Positions 51,544-61,362 of a stretch of 64,000 nt of DNA are shown piece after piece; the first letter of the stretch is position 1; each line of letters starts with the position of its first letter. The notes beneath the pieces are model-generated. The model searched no databases and had not been told where the DNA came from. It was given only the letters and a program-made list of their open reading frames with translations. Position numbers and translations under genes: made by a program. The stretch lies in NCBI RefSeq assembly GCF_037782385.1, contig NZ_JBBEXD010000003.1:124001-188000 (forward strand), written 5' to 3'. The stretch is from Ascidiimonas meishanensis (GTDB lineage Bacteria > Bacteroidota > Bacteroidia > Flavobacteriales > Flavobacteriaceae).

Positions 51544-53052
51544 TTAGGCTTCTGCTAACATTTTCTCTCCGGCTTCTATTGCCTCTTCAATAGTTCCTTT
51601 AAGGTTAAACGCTGCTTCTGGAAGGTGATCTAATTCACCATCCATAATCATATTAAATCCTTTAATAGTATCTTTAATATCTACTAAAACTCCTGGAATA
51701 CCTGTAAACTGCTCAGCTACATGAAAAGGCTGTGACAAGAAACGTTGTACACGTCTAGCGCGGCTCACAGCAAGCTTATCTTCTTCAGACAGTTCTTCCA
51801 TACCAAGAATGGCAATAATATCCTGTAGTTCTTTATATCGTTGTAAAAGTTCTTTTACGTTTTGAGCACACTCATAATGTTCTTTACCTAAAATCTCGGC
51901 TGAAAGAATTCTAGATGTAGAATCTAATGGATCTACCGCTGGGTAGATACCTAATTCTGCAATTTTACGAGAAAGTACGGTGGTCGCATCAAGGTGGGCA
52001 AAAGTAGTTGCAGGAGCCGGGTCAGTTAAATCATCCGCAGGTACATAAACCGCTTGAACAGAAGTAATAGAACCATTTTTAGTAGAAGTAATTCTTTCCT
52101 GCATGGTTCCCATTTCTGTGGCAAGCGTAGGCTGATAACCTACCGCCGATGGCATACGACCAAGAAGTGCAGATACTTCTGAACCTGCTTGGGTAAAACG
52201 GAATATATTATCTACAAAGAAAAGTACATCTTTGCCTTGTCCATCTCCTGCTCCATCACGAAAATATTCTGCAATGGTCAATCCTGAAAGTGCTACACGT
52301 GCTCTTGCTCCAGGAGGTTCATTCATCTGTCCAAATACAAAAGTAGCTTTAGACTCTTTCATAGCCTTTTTATCTACTTTTGAAAGATCCCATCCACCTT
52401 CTTCCATAGAATGCATAAAATCGTCTCCATATTTAATAATACCAGATTCAAGCATTTCTCTCAAAAGATCATTTCCTTCACGGGTACGTTCTCCTACACC
52501 AGCAAAAACAGACAAACCACCATGTCCTTTAGCAATATTATTAATAAGCTCTTGAATCAATACTGTTTTACCTACACCAGCACCTCCAAAAAGACCAATT
52601 TTACCTCCTTTGGCGTAAGGCTCAATAAGATCAATTACTTTAATACCTGTAAATAATACTTCGGTAGAAGTTGATAAATCTTCAAATTTAGGAGCTTCTC
52701 GGTGAATTGGTAATCCATCTTTCCCAGATTTTGGAAGGTCTCCAAGACCATCAATAGCATCTCCAATTACGTTAAATAGCCTCCCGTAAACATCTTCGCC
52801 AATAGGCATCTGAATTGGATTGCCAGTAGAAAGCACTTCTACACCCCTACTTAAACCATCCGTAGAATCCATAGAAATAGTTCTTACGGTATCTTCTCCA
52901 ATATGGGATTGTACTTCAAGAATTAGCTTGGTGCCATCTGCATTAATAATTTCAAGGGAATCGTAAATTCTAGGAAGATCTTCACTGGAAGTAAAAACAA
53001 CATCTACTACCGGACCTATAATTTGAGCAACTTTACCTGTAACTTTTGACAT
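51544..53052 (-). CDS. atpD: ATP synthase F1 subunit beta
   Basis: The 502-residue catalytic subunit has the P-loop GGAGVGKT (in GLFGGAGVGKTVLIQE near residue 158), the ALSGLTIAEYFRD segment and the PAVDPLDSTSR signature near residue 364. The N-terminus begins GKVAQIIGPVVDVVF as usual. It synthesises or hydrolyses ATP at the membrane. A TATCTTTG promoter box lies about 85 bp upstream, and atpC follows. Confidence 0.97.
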   Translation of the reverse strand: MSKVTGKVAQIIGPVVDVVFTSSEDLPRIYDSLEIINADGTKLILEVQSHIGEDTVRTISMDSTDGLSRGVEVLSTGNPIQMPIGEDVYGRLFNVIGDAIDGLGDLPKSGKDGLPIHREAPKFEDLSTSTEVLFTGIKVIDLIEPYAKGGKIGLFGGAGVGKTVLIQELINNIAKGHGGLSVFAGVGERTREGNDLLREMLESGIIKYGDDFMHSMEEGGWDLSKVDKKAMKESKATFVFGQMNEPPGARARVALSGLTIAEYFRDGAGDGQGKDVLFFVDNIFRFTQAGSEVSALLGRMPSAVGYQPTLATEMGTMQERITSTKNGSITSVQAVYVPADDLTDPAPATTFAHLDATTVLSRKIAELGIYPAVDPLDSTSRILSAEILGKEHYECAQNVKELLQRYKELQDIIAILGMEELSEEDKLAVSRARRVQRFLSQPFHVAEQFTGIPGVLVDIKDTIKGFNMIMDGELDHLPEAAFNLKGTIEEAIEAGEKMLAEA

Positions 53053-53135
53053 TACTTAAGTATTTAATTTTTAGCTTAATGAATGCTTAAAAATGTATTC
53101 GTTCAGAGTACCTGATACGCTTCTTTTTAGCGGTG

Positions 53136-53143
53136 CAAAGATA
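53136..53143 (-). promoter_or_regulatory. Promoter -7 box for atpD-atpC
   Basis: The minus strand reads TATCTTTG, a perfect TAnnTTTG, about 85 bp upstream of the atpD start. No TTG is seen at -33. Confidence 0.5.
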
Positions 53144-53190
53144 TGTTTTTATCTTTAATTTTAAAGTTCTTTTTTCTTTTTTTTGTGAAT

Positions 53191-53227
53191 AAAAAAGACC
53201 TCTGGAAGTCAAAGCTTTCAGAGGTCT
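53191..53227 (-). terminator. Intrinsic terminator after the SGNH lipoprotein gene
   Basis: AGACCTCTG (53196-53204) pairs perfectly with CAGAGGTCT (53219-53227) around 14 bases. On the minus strand it is followed by a T-run (53191-53196) and lies about 25 bp after the stop at 53252. Confidence 0.85.
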
Positions 53228-53251
53228 AATATGCGTTTTATGTTTATTTAG

Positions 53252-54775
53252 CTATTGCAGTGTTACGGGATAGACTGTATTGTAATCTCCTGCTTTTACA
53301 GCTGGTAAATTAGATCCGTAGGTGGTGTTAATAGCGTCCATAAATTGGTTGGCTATAAATGCATAGCCTCTGGCTGTAGGGTGTACACCGTCTAAAGAGA
53401 AAGCGTTTCCAAAAACCAAACTTCCATTTAGATTGAATTCGTCAAAAGTGATACCGGTAGTGCCAATGGCCTTAAGAAGTGCATTTGCATCTACAAAAGC
53501 AAGTCCAGCTGCATCTGCTTGACTTTTAATAATTACATTATAGGCGTCTATGGCAGTTGTTACTGCAATCTGCTCAGAAAGAAGTAAAACATTTTGATCT
53601 TCTAAAGGATATGTTACACCAATAGTATTAAAGGGTGCAGGGATACCTGGTTGTGTACCTCCAATAATTGAAGAGGTTGGTAAGGTAATTAAATCTGTAG
53701 CTGTTGCATGGCGAGCACGACCGTATAATGCACCCATAAGTTCTGCCTGCTCTTGAGGTACACCATTTTGTTGTAAAGCACCACTTATTTGTTGTCCGTA
53801 GTCAAATAAGGTTTTATCTGTAATAAGCAAAGGATTAGGCTCAGATGAGCTTAACAGCATTAAACGATCTCCTTCTCCTAATTGGGTTAATATACCCATT
53901 ACAGGCCCTAGTAACTGTGCATTTAATTGTCCTGCTGTGGCAGCATCTACAGGTACCGGATTGAAGGGAACGGTGGTGAAATAAGGTATAGTGCTTACGT
54001 CTGGTACATTCGCTACTACTCCGCCAGCACCATTTGCTGTAAGTGCCGTAATATAACCGGCATAAATCTGACCAAACACTCCGGGATCTGTAATATCATT
54101 AGACCCATATGCAGCTACATTTATATCACCAGTTCTGTCTACTCCAGTTCCTCCGGCAGTAGCATATCCTAGCACATCATTATTACCAGTCCATAATGAA
54201 AAGAAGCTTGGGTTTTGTGCAAGGGCATCTGCAATAATCGTTGCATCGGGAGTAGAAGCAAACCTAACGAAATAAGGATTTGCAGTGTTTGCTAAAACCC
54301 CTGAAACATTTCCATAACCAGGTGCGCCTAGGTGATAACTCTTAGAACCAGGAACCCCCATATTATTAAAGGGACCTGTTAATACATTGAAAACATCTGT
54401 ACTTGGGCTTCCTGGAAGGCGTTGCGGTCCGGCACCATTAAAAAACAATCTATTTTCTAAAATTTGCGTACCATTAATAAGAACTCCTCCAGTGTTATCT
54501 GCCATTAAAGGCTGTATAAAACTCCCGCCTCCAGCCAAGGCAAACTGCGCTGCCATAATACTGGGCATAGAATTTTGTTGTCCGGCTATAAAAAGCGCTC
54601 CATCTGTGTAACCAGCTGTTAAAGAATTACCTATGGCAATAAAATTTGAGAAATCTGCTGTACCAGCAGTTATAGGCTCTTCCATAATGGTATCTGTACC
54701 ATCATCATCAGATTCGCAGGCTATCATCCCAAAAAAAGCGAGAAATAACCAGATATAATTTTTATTCATCTTCAT
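53252..54775 (-). CDS. SGNH/GDSL hydrolase lipoprotein
   Basis: The 507-residue protein has a lipoprotein signal (FFGMIAC) and an SGNH hydrolase domain. The nucleophile block reads IAIGNSLTAGY (GNSL rather than GDSL), block III contains WTGNND, and block V is DGVHPTARGY. This gives the expected Ser, Asn, Asp and His. Such enzymes hydrolyse esters of lipids or glycans. It follows a TonB receptor by 33 bp on the same strand, an association seen in Flavobacteria, and may act on the receptor's substrate at the cell surface. The substrate is unknown. Confidence 0.9.
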   Translation of the reverse strand: MKMNKNYIWLFLAFFGMIACESDDDGTDTIMEEPITAGTADFSNFIAIGNSLTAGYTDGALFIAGQQNSMPSIMAAQFALAGGGSFIQPLMADNTGGVLINGTQILENRLFFNGAGPQRLPGSPSTDVFNVLTGPFNNMGVPGSKSYHLGAPGYGNVSGVLANTANPYFVRFASTPDATIIADALAQNPSFFSLWTGNNDVLGYATAGGTGVDRTGDINVAAYGSNDITDPGVFGQIYAGYITALTANGAGGVVANVPDVSTIPYFTTVPFNPVPVDAATAGQLNAQLLGPVMGILTQLGEGDRLMLLSSSEPNPLLITDKTLFDYGQQISGALQQNGVPQEQAELMGALYGRARHATATDLITLPTSSIIGGTQPGIPAPFNTIGVTYPLEDQNVLLLSEQIAVTTAIDAYNVIIKSQADAAGLAFVDANALLKAIGTTGITFDEFNLNGSLVFGNAFSLDGVHPTARGYAFIANQFMDAINTTYGSNLPAVKAGDYNTVYPVTLQ

Positions 54776-54808
54776 GTGTTTTTGTATTGTATATCTTTAA
54801 ACTGCTAT

Positions 54809-57568
54809 TTAGTTATTGATAGTGAGTGAGATGTAAAACTGTGAACCAATACTACCTGTACCAAATGCGGTAAAATACTCATCTCCAGTAATATTAGTTG
54901 CACCAGCTTTGATAATAGACTTAAGACTTGGGATAGTATAATTAATTTGTGCATCAAGTACCGAAAAAGAAGGTACATCTCCATCAGCAAAGGTAGCTTG
55001 CCAGAAATAGCTGTCACTCCATCTATAGCTTAACTTAAAGCCAAAGTTTTCAAATAAAGCATTATTTCCAAAACTTGCTTTTACCTTGTGTTTAGCAGTA
55101 TTGAAACTGGTTCTGAAATCTGGAGCAGAAGCCTGATCAAAATCTTGCTCCGTAAACGTATAATTCGCTTCCAAATCAAAATTATCAAAGATTTTAGTGC
55201 TCACTCCAATAGTGGCACCATACGATTTTACATCTGCATCAGAATTGGTATAGGTTTGATACGCTCTAAAATCCCCTTGACTCAAAGCTAATAATGACAA
55301 ACTATTATCCCCAACAGTACCATAAAGTGGCACAAGAACGGTTTCGTTAGCTATAAAATTATCGTAAATATTATAATAGGTACTAAAGTCTATTATTACT
55401 TTATTGAACTGTCCGCGATACCCAATCTCAAAAGATTGTACTTCTTCTGGTTGCACCAAGCCTATGTCTGAGGCTACTGGAGCTCCCGTACTTACAGAAT
55501 TTAGTGTAAAAGAATTTTCATATGCAGCTCTACCTAAGATAGTTGCTGTGGAGTTGCCTCCGTTTGCCGCCACATTGTTTACCGGAAAAGTTCTTACATC
55601 TCTATCTAAATTAGATTCTGCAGAACCTACGAGTATAGCTCTACCAGCATCAAGGCCAATAAATAAATCTTGAGTAGTAGGATTTCTAAAACCTGTTTGA
55701 TAGGAAGCACGTATATTATGATTTTTCTTTTCTCCAGCTGTATATCCAAGAGACATACGTGGTGAAACATTCCCATCAAATAATTCAGATTTATCATATC
55801 TAATAGATCCCGTAAATTTTAAGCGATCTTCTAAAAATTTCTTCTGTATTTGAGTATATGCACCTATTTCAGAATAGGTAATAGGGCCATCTCCATCTGT
55901 GAAAATTGTTCCAAAGGAATTAAGGGAATATTCTCTAAATGATCCCCCAACCTGGATATCAGCAAAATTTTCTGTTAGGTAACTAAAGTTATAATTAACA
56001 TCCACATGTTTTAACTGCGATGCATCCTTAAATTGAGATCCTCTTGATAAGTCTGGATCTGTGGTTACTTGATTAAATACTTGATTAAATTCTGTTGTTC
56101 CTGGTAATAATCTTCCAGTATCTGCAGTTTGACGTGCCAGTGCATGTGCCTGCTGAGGAGACGCTCCTCCCAAGGTAGATTGAATGAAGGCGCCGGCATA
56201 TTCTCCAAACCAAGTATTATCATCCTTCCAAGATCTATTGATATTAATTCCGGTAAATCTCATATCGTAAGAGTCACCTGCATCTTCATCCGTAATATAT
56301 CCCCTTACAAAGAAATTATCGTTCTTAAATTCTAGTTTGTGTTGCTGAAGGAAAAAATTCTTGATATTATATCTGTTAGCACCTTGATAAAGTGTAGACC
56401 CTCTACCTATTTTACCTACATAGATAATTTCAAAATCATCAGCGAATGGTCTGTAATGCAAAGCAAAATCTGCTTTAACACTTTCTGCATTATAATTAGT
56501 AAGATCTGTCTCTGCATACCCAGTACGACTCACATTTTCATCAGGTAACAAATTGGAAGCTCCGGTTGGAATAAGACCAAGGGTTTCTATTGCCTGTCCT
56601 ACGGCTCTAATATTGGTACTTACTTCATCACCATAAATATTTAGTCCGTCATAATTTGGATTCTCTCTAGTAGCACCTGGATTTAAAACATCAACTTCAC
56701 TAACTGCAAACCAATCTGTTCCTCTTAAATAGGAGAAGTTTGCTTTGGCAGCGAATTTGTCTGAGAATTTATGAGCAAAACGAACTCCTAAATCCCAAAA
56801 CTCATTATCCCCGGCTGCTTCTTGTGAAGTTAAACCTGTCTTTGCATAAGCACTTACGCCTTGAAAGTCAAAAGGACTTTTACTACGCATAAATAAGATT
56901 CCGTTAAAGGCATTCGCTCCGTACAAGGCAGAAGATGCTCCTGGCAGCAGTTCAACACTACTAACATCCAGCTCTGTCATACCCAGTAAATTTCCAAGTA
57001 CAAAATTCAAAGCGGGTGCTGCGTTATCCATTCCATCTACCAGTTGTACAAAACGGTTGTTTGCAAAAGTGGCAAAACCTCTAGTGTTTATAGATTTAAA
57101 GGTTAAACTATTGGTGTTTATGTCAACGCCCTTAAGGTTTTCAAGTCCATCATAAAAATCCACCGAAGATGTATTTTTAATTTCTCTTAAACCAAAACGT
57201 TCTACAGAGACCGGAGATTCAAAAATTCTTTCTGGAGTTCTGGAAGCAGATACTATAATTTCATCTAATTGTGTCTCTTGCTCATTTAGGGTTATGTTTA
57301 AACTTTGATTATTACGGGTAACCTCTGCTGTTGCAGAATTATACCCTAAACTTGTTATGCTAAGTGAAAAGGGAGGTACCTCAGAAGTGCTAAGGGTAAA
57401 AAGTCCATCAAAATCAGTTACAGCCCCAACTGCTTTGCCGGTAATCACTACATTAGCTCCTGGGACAGGCTGGCCATTTTGATCCACTACCTTACCGGTT
57501 ATGGTTGTCTGTGCGTAGGAAAATAATCCTGTAAACAAGACAAAAGCAAATAATATTGTTCTCATCAT
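54809..57568 (-). CDS. TonB-dependent receptor paired with an SGNH lipoprotein
   Basis: The 919-residue outer-membrane receptor has a signal peptide (LFTGLFSYAQ) and a CarboxypepD_reg domain (residues about 22-100, GKVVDQNGQPVPGANVVI). The plug includes IIVSASRTPERIFESPVSVER and a GASSALYGANAFNGI segment, and the barrel ends SQFYISLTINN. There is no SusD partner. The next gene encodes an SGNH lipoprotein, so uptake of a lipid-like or esterified compound is a reasonable inference. It is separated from glmS by 87 bp. Confidence 0.9.
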   Translation of the reverse strand: MMRTILFAFVLFTGLFSYAQTTITGKVVDQNGQPVPGANVVITGKAVGAVTDFDGLFTLSTSEVPPFSLSITSLGYNSATAEVTRNNQSLNITLNEQETQLDEIIVSASRTPERIFESPVSVERFGLREIKNTSSVDFYDGLENLKGVDINTNSLTFKSINTRGFATFANNRFVQLVDGMDNAAPALNFVLGNLLGMTELDVSSVELLPGASSALYGANAFNGILFMRSKSPFDFQGVSAYAKTGLTSQEAAGDNEFWDLGVRFAHKFSDKFAAKANFSYLRGTDWFAVSEVDVLNPGATRENPNYDGLNIYGDEVSTNIRAVGQAIETLGLIPTGASNLLPDENVSRTGYAETDLTNYNAESVKADFALHYRPFADDFEIIYVGKIGRGSTLYQGANRYNIKNFFLQQHKLEFKNDNFFVRGYITDEDAGDSYDMRFTGININRSWKDDNTWFGEYAGAFIQSTLGGASPQQAHALARQTADTGRLLPGTTEFNQVFNQVTTDPDLSRGSQFKDASQLKHVDVNYNFSYLTENFADIQVGGSFREYSLNSFGTIFTDGDGPITYSEIGAYTQIQKKFLEDRLKFTGSIRYDKSELFDGNVSPRMSLGYTAGEKKNHNIRASYQTGFRNPTTQDLFIGLDAGRAILVGSAESNLDRDVRTFPVNNVAANGGNSTATILGRAAYENSFTLNSVSTGAPVASDIGLVQPEEVQSFEIGYRGQFNKVIIDFSTYYNIYDNFIANETVLVPLYGTVGDNSLSLLALSQGDFRAYQTYTNSDADVKSYGATIGVSTKIFDNFDLEANYTFTEQDFDQASAPDFRTSFNTAKHKVKASFGNNALFENFGFKLSYRWSDSYFWQATFADGDVPSFSVLDAQINYTIPSLKSIIKAGATNITGDEYFTAFGTGSIGSQFYISLTINN

Positions 57569-57655
57569 TTTATTCGATTAGTAAATTTGATGTGACAATA
57601 TACTGAAATTTACGAATCGTATAACAGGAATATCAAAAAAATATGAAAATGATAA

Positions 57656-59503
57656 TTATTCTACGGTCACTGATTTTGCGAGGTTTCTAGGTTGGTCTAC
57701 ATCACACCCTCTCATTACGGCAATATGGTAAGACATTAATTGTAAGGGAATTGTAGTAACTAATGGGGTAAGGGATTCTAAGGTTTCGGGTACTTCTATT
57801 ACGTAGTCTGCAATCTCTTTAATAGTTATATCACCTTCCGTTACAATCGCAATTATTTTCCCTTTTCTGGATTTTATCTCTTGAATGTTGCTTACTATCT
57901 TATCGTAATGCCCTTTTTTAGTGGCAATAACCACTACTGGCATTTGCTCGTCTATGAGGGCAATAGGGCCATGTTTCATTTCTGCAGCTGGATAACCCTC
58001 TGCATGTATATAAGAGATTTCTTTAAGTTTAAGGGCACCCTCTAGTGCTACTGGAAAATTATATCCTCTGCCCAAGTATAAGAAATTGGGAACATCTTTG
58101 AAGATAGCAGCTATAGATTTAACATGATCATCAAGGGTAAGTGCTTTTTCTATTTTATTAGGAATTGCTTCTAAGCCTGAAAGGTAGTTGTGAATTTCTG
58201 ATTTTGAAAGTGTACCTTTTGCCTGAGCCAGTCTCAAAGCAATTAGTACCAATACTGTAATTTGCGTAGTGAAAGCTTTGGTAGACGCTACACCAATTTC
58301 AGGACCTGCATGTGTATATGCTCCTGAATGTGTTTCTCTAGCAATAGAAGAACCTACGACGTTGCATACACCAAAAACAAAAGCCCCTTTTTCTTTAGCG
58401 AGTTTTATAGCAGCTAGGGTATCTGCTGTTTCTCCAGACTGTGAAATGGCAATGAGTATGTCTCCTTCTCCAATAACGGGATTGCGATATCTAAATTCTG
58501 ACGCATATTCCACTTCAACTGGCACTCTTGCAAGATCTTCAAAAATGTATTCTGCTACCAAGCCTGCATGCCAGGAAGTACCACAAGCAGCAATAATAAT
58601 TCTTTTGGCGTTGAGGAATTTTTCAATATGGTCATCCATTCCTGCCATTTTTATAATCCCTTGATTAGCCTTAAACCTACCTCTATAGGTATCGCGAATA
58701 GCATTTGGCTGCTCAAAGATTTCTTTTAGCATAAAGTGGTCAAAACCACCCTTTTCAATTTGCTCTAAGTTTAATTTTAGTTCTTGGATGTATGGATCTA
58801 CTAAGGAATCATCCTTAATTTTTCTGATTTTAATTTTTCTTCCAACGCGAAGAATCGCCATTTCTTCATCCTCCAGATAAATAGCATTATTAGTATATTC
58901 AATAAATGGTGAAGCGTCTGAAGCGATAAAGAATTCATCTTCACCTATTCCTATTGCTAGAGGACTGCCTAATCTTGCCACTACAATTTCATCCGGCTTA
59001 GATTTGTCAAAAAGTGCAATCGCATAGGCGCCAACTACCTGATTAAGGGCAATCTGCACTGCTTTTCCTAATTTTACCTTTTCATTTTTCTTTACATCCT
59101 CAATAAGATTCACCAAAACCTCTGTATCTGTGTCAGACTTAAAGGTATAACCACGTTTGGTAAGTTCTTTTTTTAAAGGCTCGTAATTTTCTATAATTCC
59201 ATTATGAACAATGACAAGGTTCCCAGAATTTGAAAAATGTGGATGAGAATTTACATCATTTGGTACACCGTGGGTAGCCCAGCGGGTATGCCCCATTCCT
59301 AAACTTCCCGAAATAGGCATATTTTTCTCTGCTAAATCTACCAAGTCTTGAACCTTACCTTTTGTTTTTGATAATTGAATGGTATCATCTTTGTAGATAG
59401 CTATCCCGGCACTGTCATAACCTCTGTATTCAAGACGTTGAAGACCTTTAACAATTAATGGGTATGCTTCCCTATGGCCAATATATCCTACAATTCCACA
59501 CAT
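57656..59503 (-). CDS. glmS: Glutamine-fructose-6-phosphate aminotransferase
   Basis: The 615-residue enzyme makes glucosamine 6-phosphate, the first step towards peptidoglycan and LPS amino sugars. It begins MCGIVGYIGHREAYP, with the nucleophile Cys2 exposed after Met removal, and the glutaminase domain has HTRWATHGVPNDVNSHPH. Two SIS domains follow (ISQSGETADTLAA and EISYIHAEGYPAAEMKHGP), and the end is DQPRNLAKSVTVE. It is the third gene of an operon with a DUF4270 lipoprotein and a GT5-like protein. Confidence 0.97.
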   Translation of the reverse strand: MCGIVGYIGHREAYPLIVKGLQRLEYRGYDSAGIAIYKDDTIQLSKTKGKVQDLVDLAEKNMPISGSLGMGHTRWATHGVPNDVNSHPHFSNSGNLVIVHNGIIENYEPLKKELTKRGYTFKSDTDTEVLVNLIEDVKKNEKVKLGKAVQIALNQVVGAYAIALFDKSKPDEIVVARLGSPLAIGIGEDEFFIASDASPFIEYTNNAIYLEDEEMAILRVGRKIKIRKIKDDSLVDPYIQELKLNLEQIEKGGFDHFMLKEIFEQPNAIRDTYRGRFKANQGIIKMAGMDDHIEKFLNAKRIIIAACGTSWHAGLVAEYIFEDLARVPVEVEYASEFRYRNPVIGEGDILIAISQSGETADTLAAIKLAKEKGAFVFGVCNVVGSSIARETHSGAYTHAGPEIGVASTKAFTTQITVLVLIALRLAQAKGTLSKSEIHNYLSGLEAIPNKIEKALTLDDHVKSIAAIFKDVPNFLYLGRGYNFPVALEGALKLKEISYIHAEGYPAAEMKHGPIALIDEQMPVVVIATKKGHYDKIVSNIQEIKSRKGKIIAIVTEGDITIKEIADYVIEVPETLESLTPLVTTIPLQLMSYHIAVMRGCDVDQPRNLAKSVTVE

Positions 59504-59535
59504 ATTGTAATTGGTTTAAATTATGATTTAGCGAT

Positions 59536-61356
59536 TTAGTTTTCTATCTCCGTGTAATAGATTTCTAACTTAAGCTTTTTGTCTTCATCTTCGGGTTCTG
59601 TAACAGCACTTCCAAAAAGTACGGTTCCAAAAGGATTAATAACAGAGGATTGCGGAATCCTGATATCTTCATTAGGGTTTACTGTAGCATTTGATAAAGT
59701 TGCTACATTAATATTAGAGGTTACAGAAAGTCCTAGCCTCACATTGGTTGAATCTTTTCGCACTACATTATTAATGTGTTCGGTAAGCCTGATTTTGTAT
59801 CGAACACCATCGCCTTCATCATTTTTTTCAAGAATACCACCATAAGTAGTTCTAGATCTAATTGGGTTTTGATCTTGTGTTAAATCAAACTGATAATCTA
59901 ACAAAGGTAAATTGTCATCAAGGTTGTACAAATAAATTCGGAAGGGTTCATTTACACCATTTACGGCATCTAAAGCTTCTCTATCAACATAAAAGATAAG
60001 ATTCGCCTCATTAATCAACCAATTATTCTGTCTGATGGCCTCTAGATTTTCGGTCCCTTCATTATCAAATAATCTTATTTCTGCGATATTGCCGGCACCT
60101 CCTCTTAAAAATATTTGAGAAGCTTCTTCGGTTTCATCAACTGGAAATGGATCATTTTCAAAAATATTTACCCTGTTTCCCGTTAGGCTTAGAGAAAAAG
60201 AGTCTTCTGCAGTCTCAATTTCGTCATCTGTGGTTTCAGAAGTTCCTTGGGTAACCACTCTATCATATTCATATTGAATTTCTACGCTGGCAGAACCTAA
60301 ATCAAAAAGCGCCAAAAGATCATCTGTATTGACTGTGCTAATTACCAACCCTCTTAAAAACTCCCGAAAGTTTACATTGTTGTCTAATTCAATATCACCT
60401 TCCTTATCCAAAATATTTTCTTGAAAGAACTGTGGGTCTAATTCTACACGAATTCTGGGACTTAGGCGCGCTTCTACCGTAAGAGACTCATCTACGTCTT
60501 CTGTATCTGGATCATCTTCGTTAAAGATTAATATTTCTTCTGGGTTAAGCACATAAGAATCATTGTATAAATTAGCTCCTAAAAACCCAGAGAATTGCAT
60601 ATTAGAAAAGTACTCCTGTGGGTTTTCAAAATTACTAGATGGATCTAAATCACGCAGGTAAAAGGTGAGCTCATCTACTTTTAAAGTAAATGGAGTCTCT
60701 CTTTCTCCGTAAATAGAGTCTATTTCAAACTTTCTGGGAAAGATATCTCTAGGGGTGTCATCATCTTCCGCATCATTAATACCATCACCGTCGGTATCTG
60801 GATTTAATGGGTCTGTTCCATTACGACTTTCTTCAATATCTGTAAGACCATCACCATCTGAGTCAGAATCTGGGTCGTCAGGAATAGTATCAAAACGATC
60901 TATCAATCCGTCTCCATCACTATCATTAAGGGCACTATTTTCTGTAAAAAATGGTAGATTTAAATATACCTTAGTTACCCGTTCATTCTCATCTATTGTT
61001 AAAGGGTCTGAGTCTGCTGCATTTTCATCTTCTTGATCTTGCCTTATTCTTCCAAATAGAGGATTCTGAGTTGAAAGAGATAATTGAGATACAATAGAAG
61101 AAGAAGCCTGTTGATAAAAATTATTGCTCAATCTACCTAACTGATATACTGGTAAACCGTCTGTTCTGGAAGCGATAACTTCCTTATTATATGCATAGGC
61201 CTCAAAAACAGCTTTATCTGTTTCAAAATTACCGCCACCTATGATATTCGTTCCAATTTCATTGAAATCATCATCACAGGAAAACACCACTCCAGCCAAC
61301 ATTAACACAGGTAATAACCTGAGCGCTCTTTTGCCAATTAATTTCATAAGAATCAC
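59536..61356 (-). CDS. DUF4270 lipoprotein with thrombospondin-3-like repeats
   Basis: The 606-residue lipoprotein has a lipobox near VVFSC (Cys27) and a DUF4270 opening (DDDFNEIGTNIIGGGNFETD). Residues 145-200 form a TSP3-type run of Asp/Gly repeats (DSDGDGLIDRFDTIPDDPD, then DTDGDGINDAEDD) that should bind calcium. The remainder is beta-rich. Its function is unknown, but it sits between a GT5-like gene (6 bp away) and glmS (32 bp away), which suggests an envelope role. The inner-core repeats are unusual within the DUF4270 body. Confidence 0.88.
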   Translation of the reverse strand: MILMKLIGKRALRLLPVLMLAGVVFSCDDDFNEIGTNIIGGGNFETDKAVFEAYAYNKEVIASRTDGLPVYQLGRLSNNFYQQASSSIVSQLSLSTQNPLFGRIRQDQEDENAADSDPLTIDENERVTKVYLNLPFFTENSALNDSDGDGLIDRFDTIPDDPDSDSDGDGLTDIEESRNGTDPLNPDTDGDGINDAEDDDTPRDIFPRKFEIDSIYGERETPFTLKVDELTFYLRDLDPSSNFENPQEYFSNMQFSGFLGANLYNDSYVLNPEEILIFNEDDPDTEDVDESLTVEARLSPRIRVELDPQFFQENILDKEGDIELDNNVNFREFLRGLVISTVNTDDLLALFDLGSASVEIQYEYDRVVTQGTSETTDDEIETAEDSFSLSLTGNRVNIFENDPFPVDETEEASQIFLRGGAGNIAEIRLFDNEGTENLEAIRQNNWLINEANLIFYVDREALDAVNGVNEPFRIYLYNLDDNLPLLDYQFDLTQDQNPIRSRTTYGGILEKNDEGDGVRYKIRLTEHINNVVRKDSTNVRLGLSVTSNINVATLSNATVNPNEDIRIPQSSVINPFGTVLFGSAVTEPEDEDKKLKLEIYYTEIEN

Positions 61357-61362
61357 TAAGAT

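Noticed and set aside
58269..58664. A 131-codon plus-strand frame inside glmS
   Set aside because: It is antisense to the SIS domains of glmS, with no start context or motifs.
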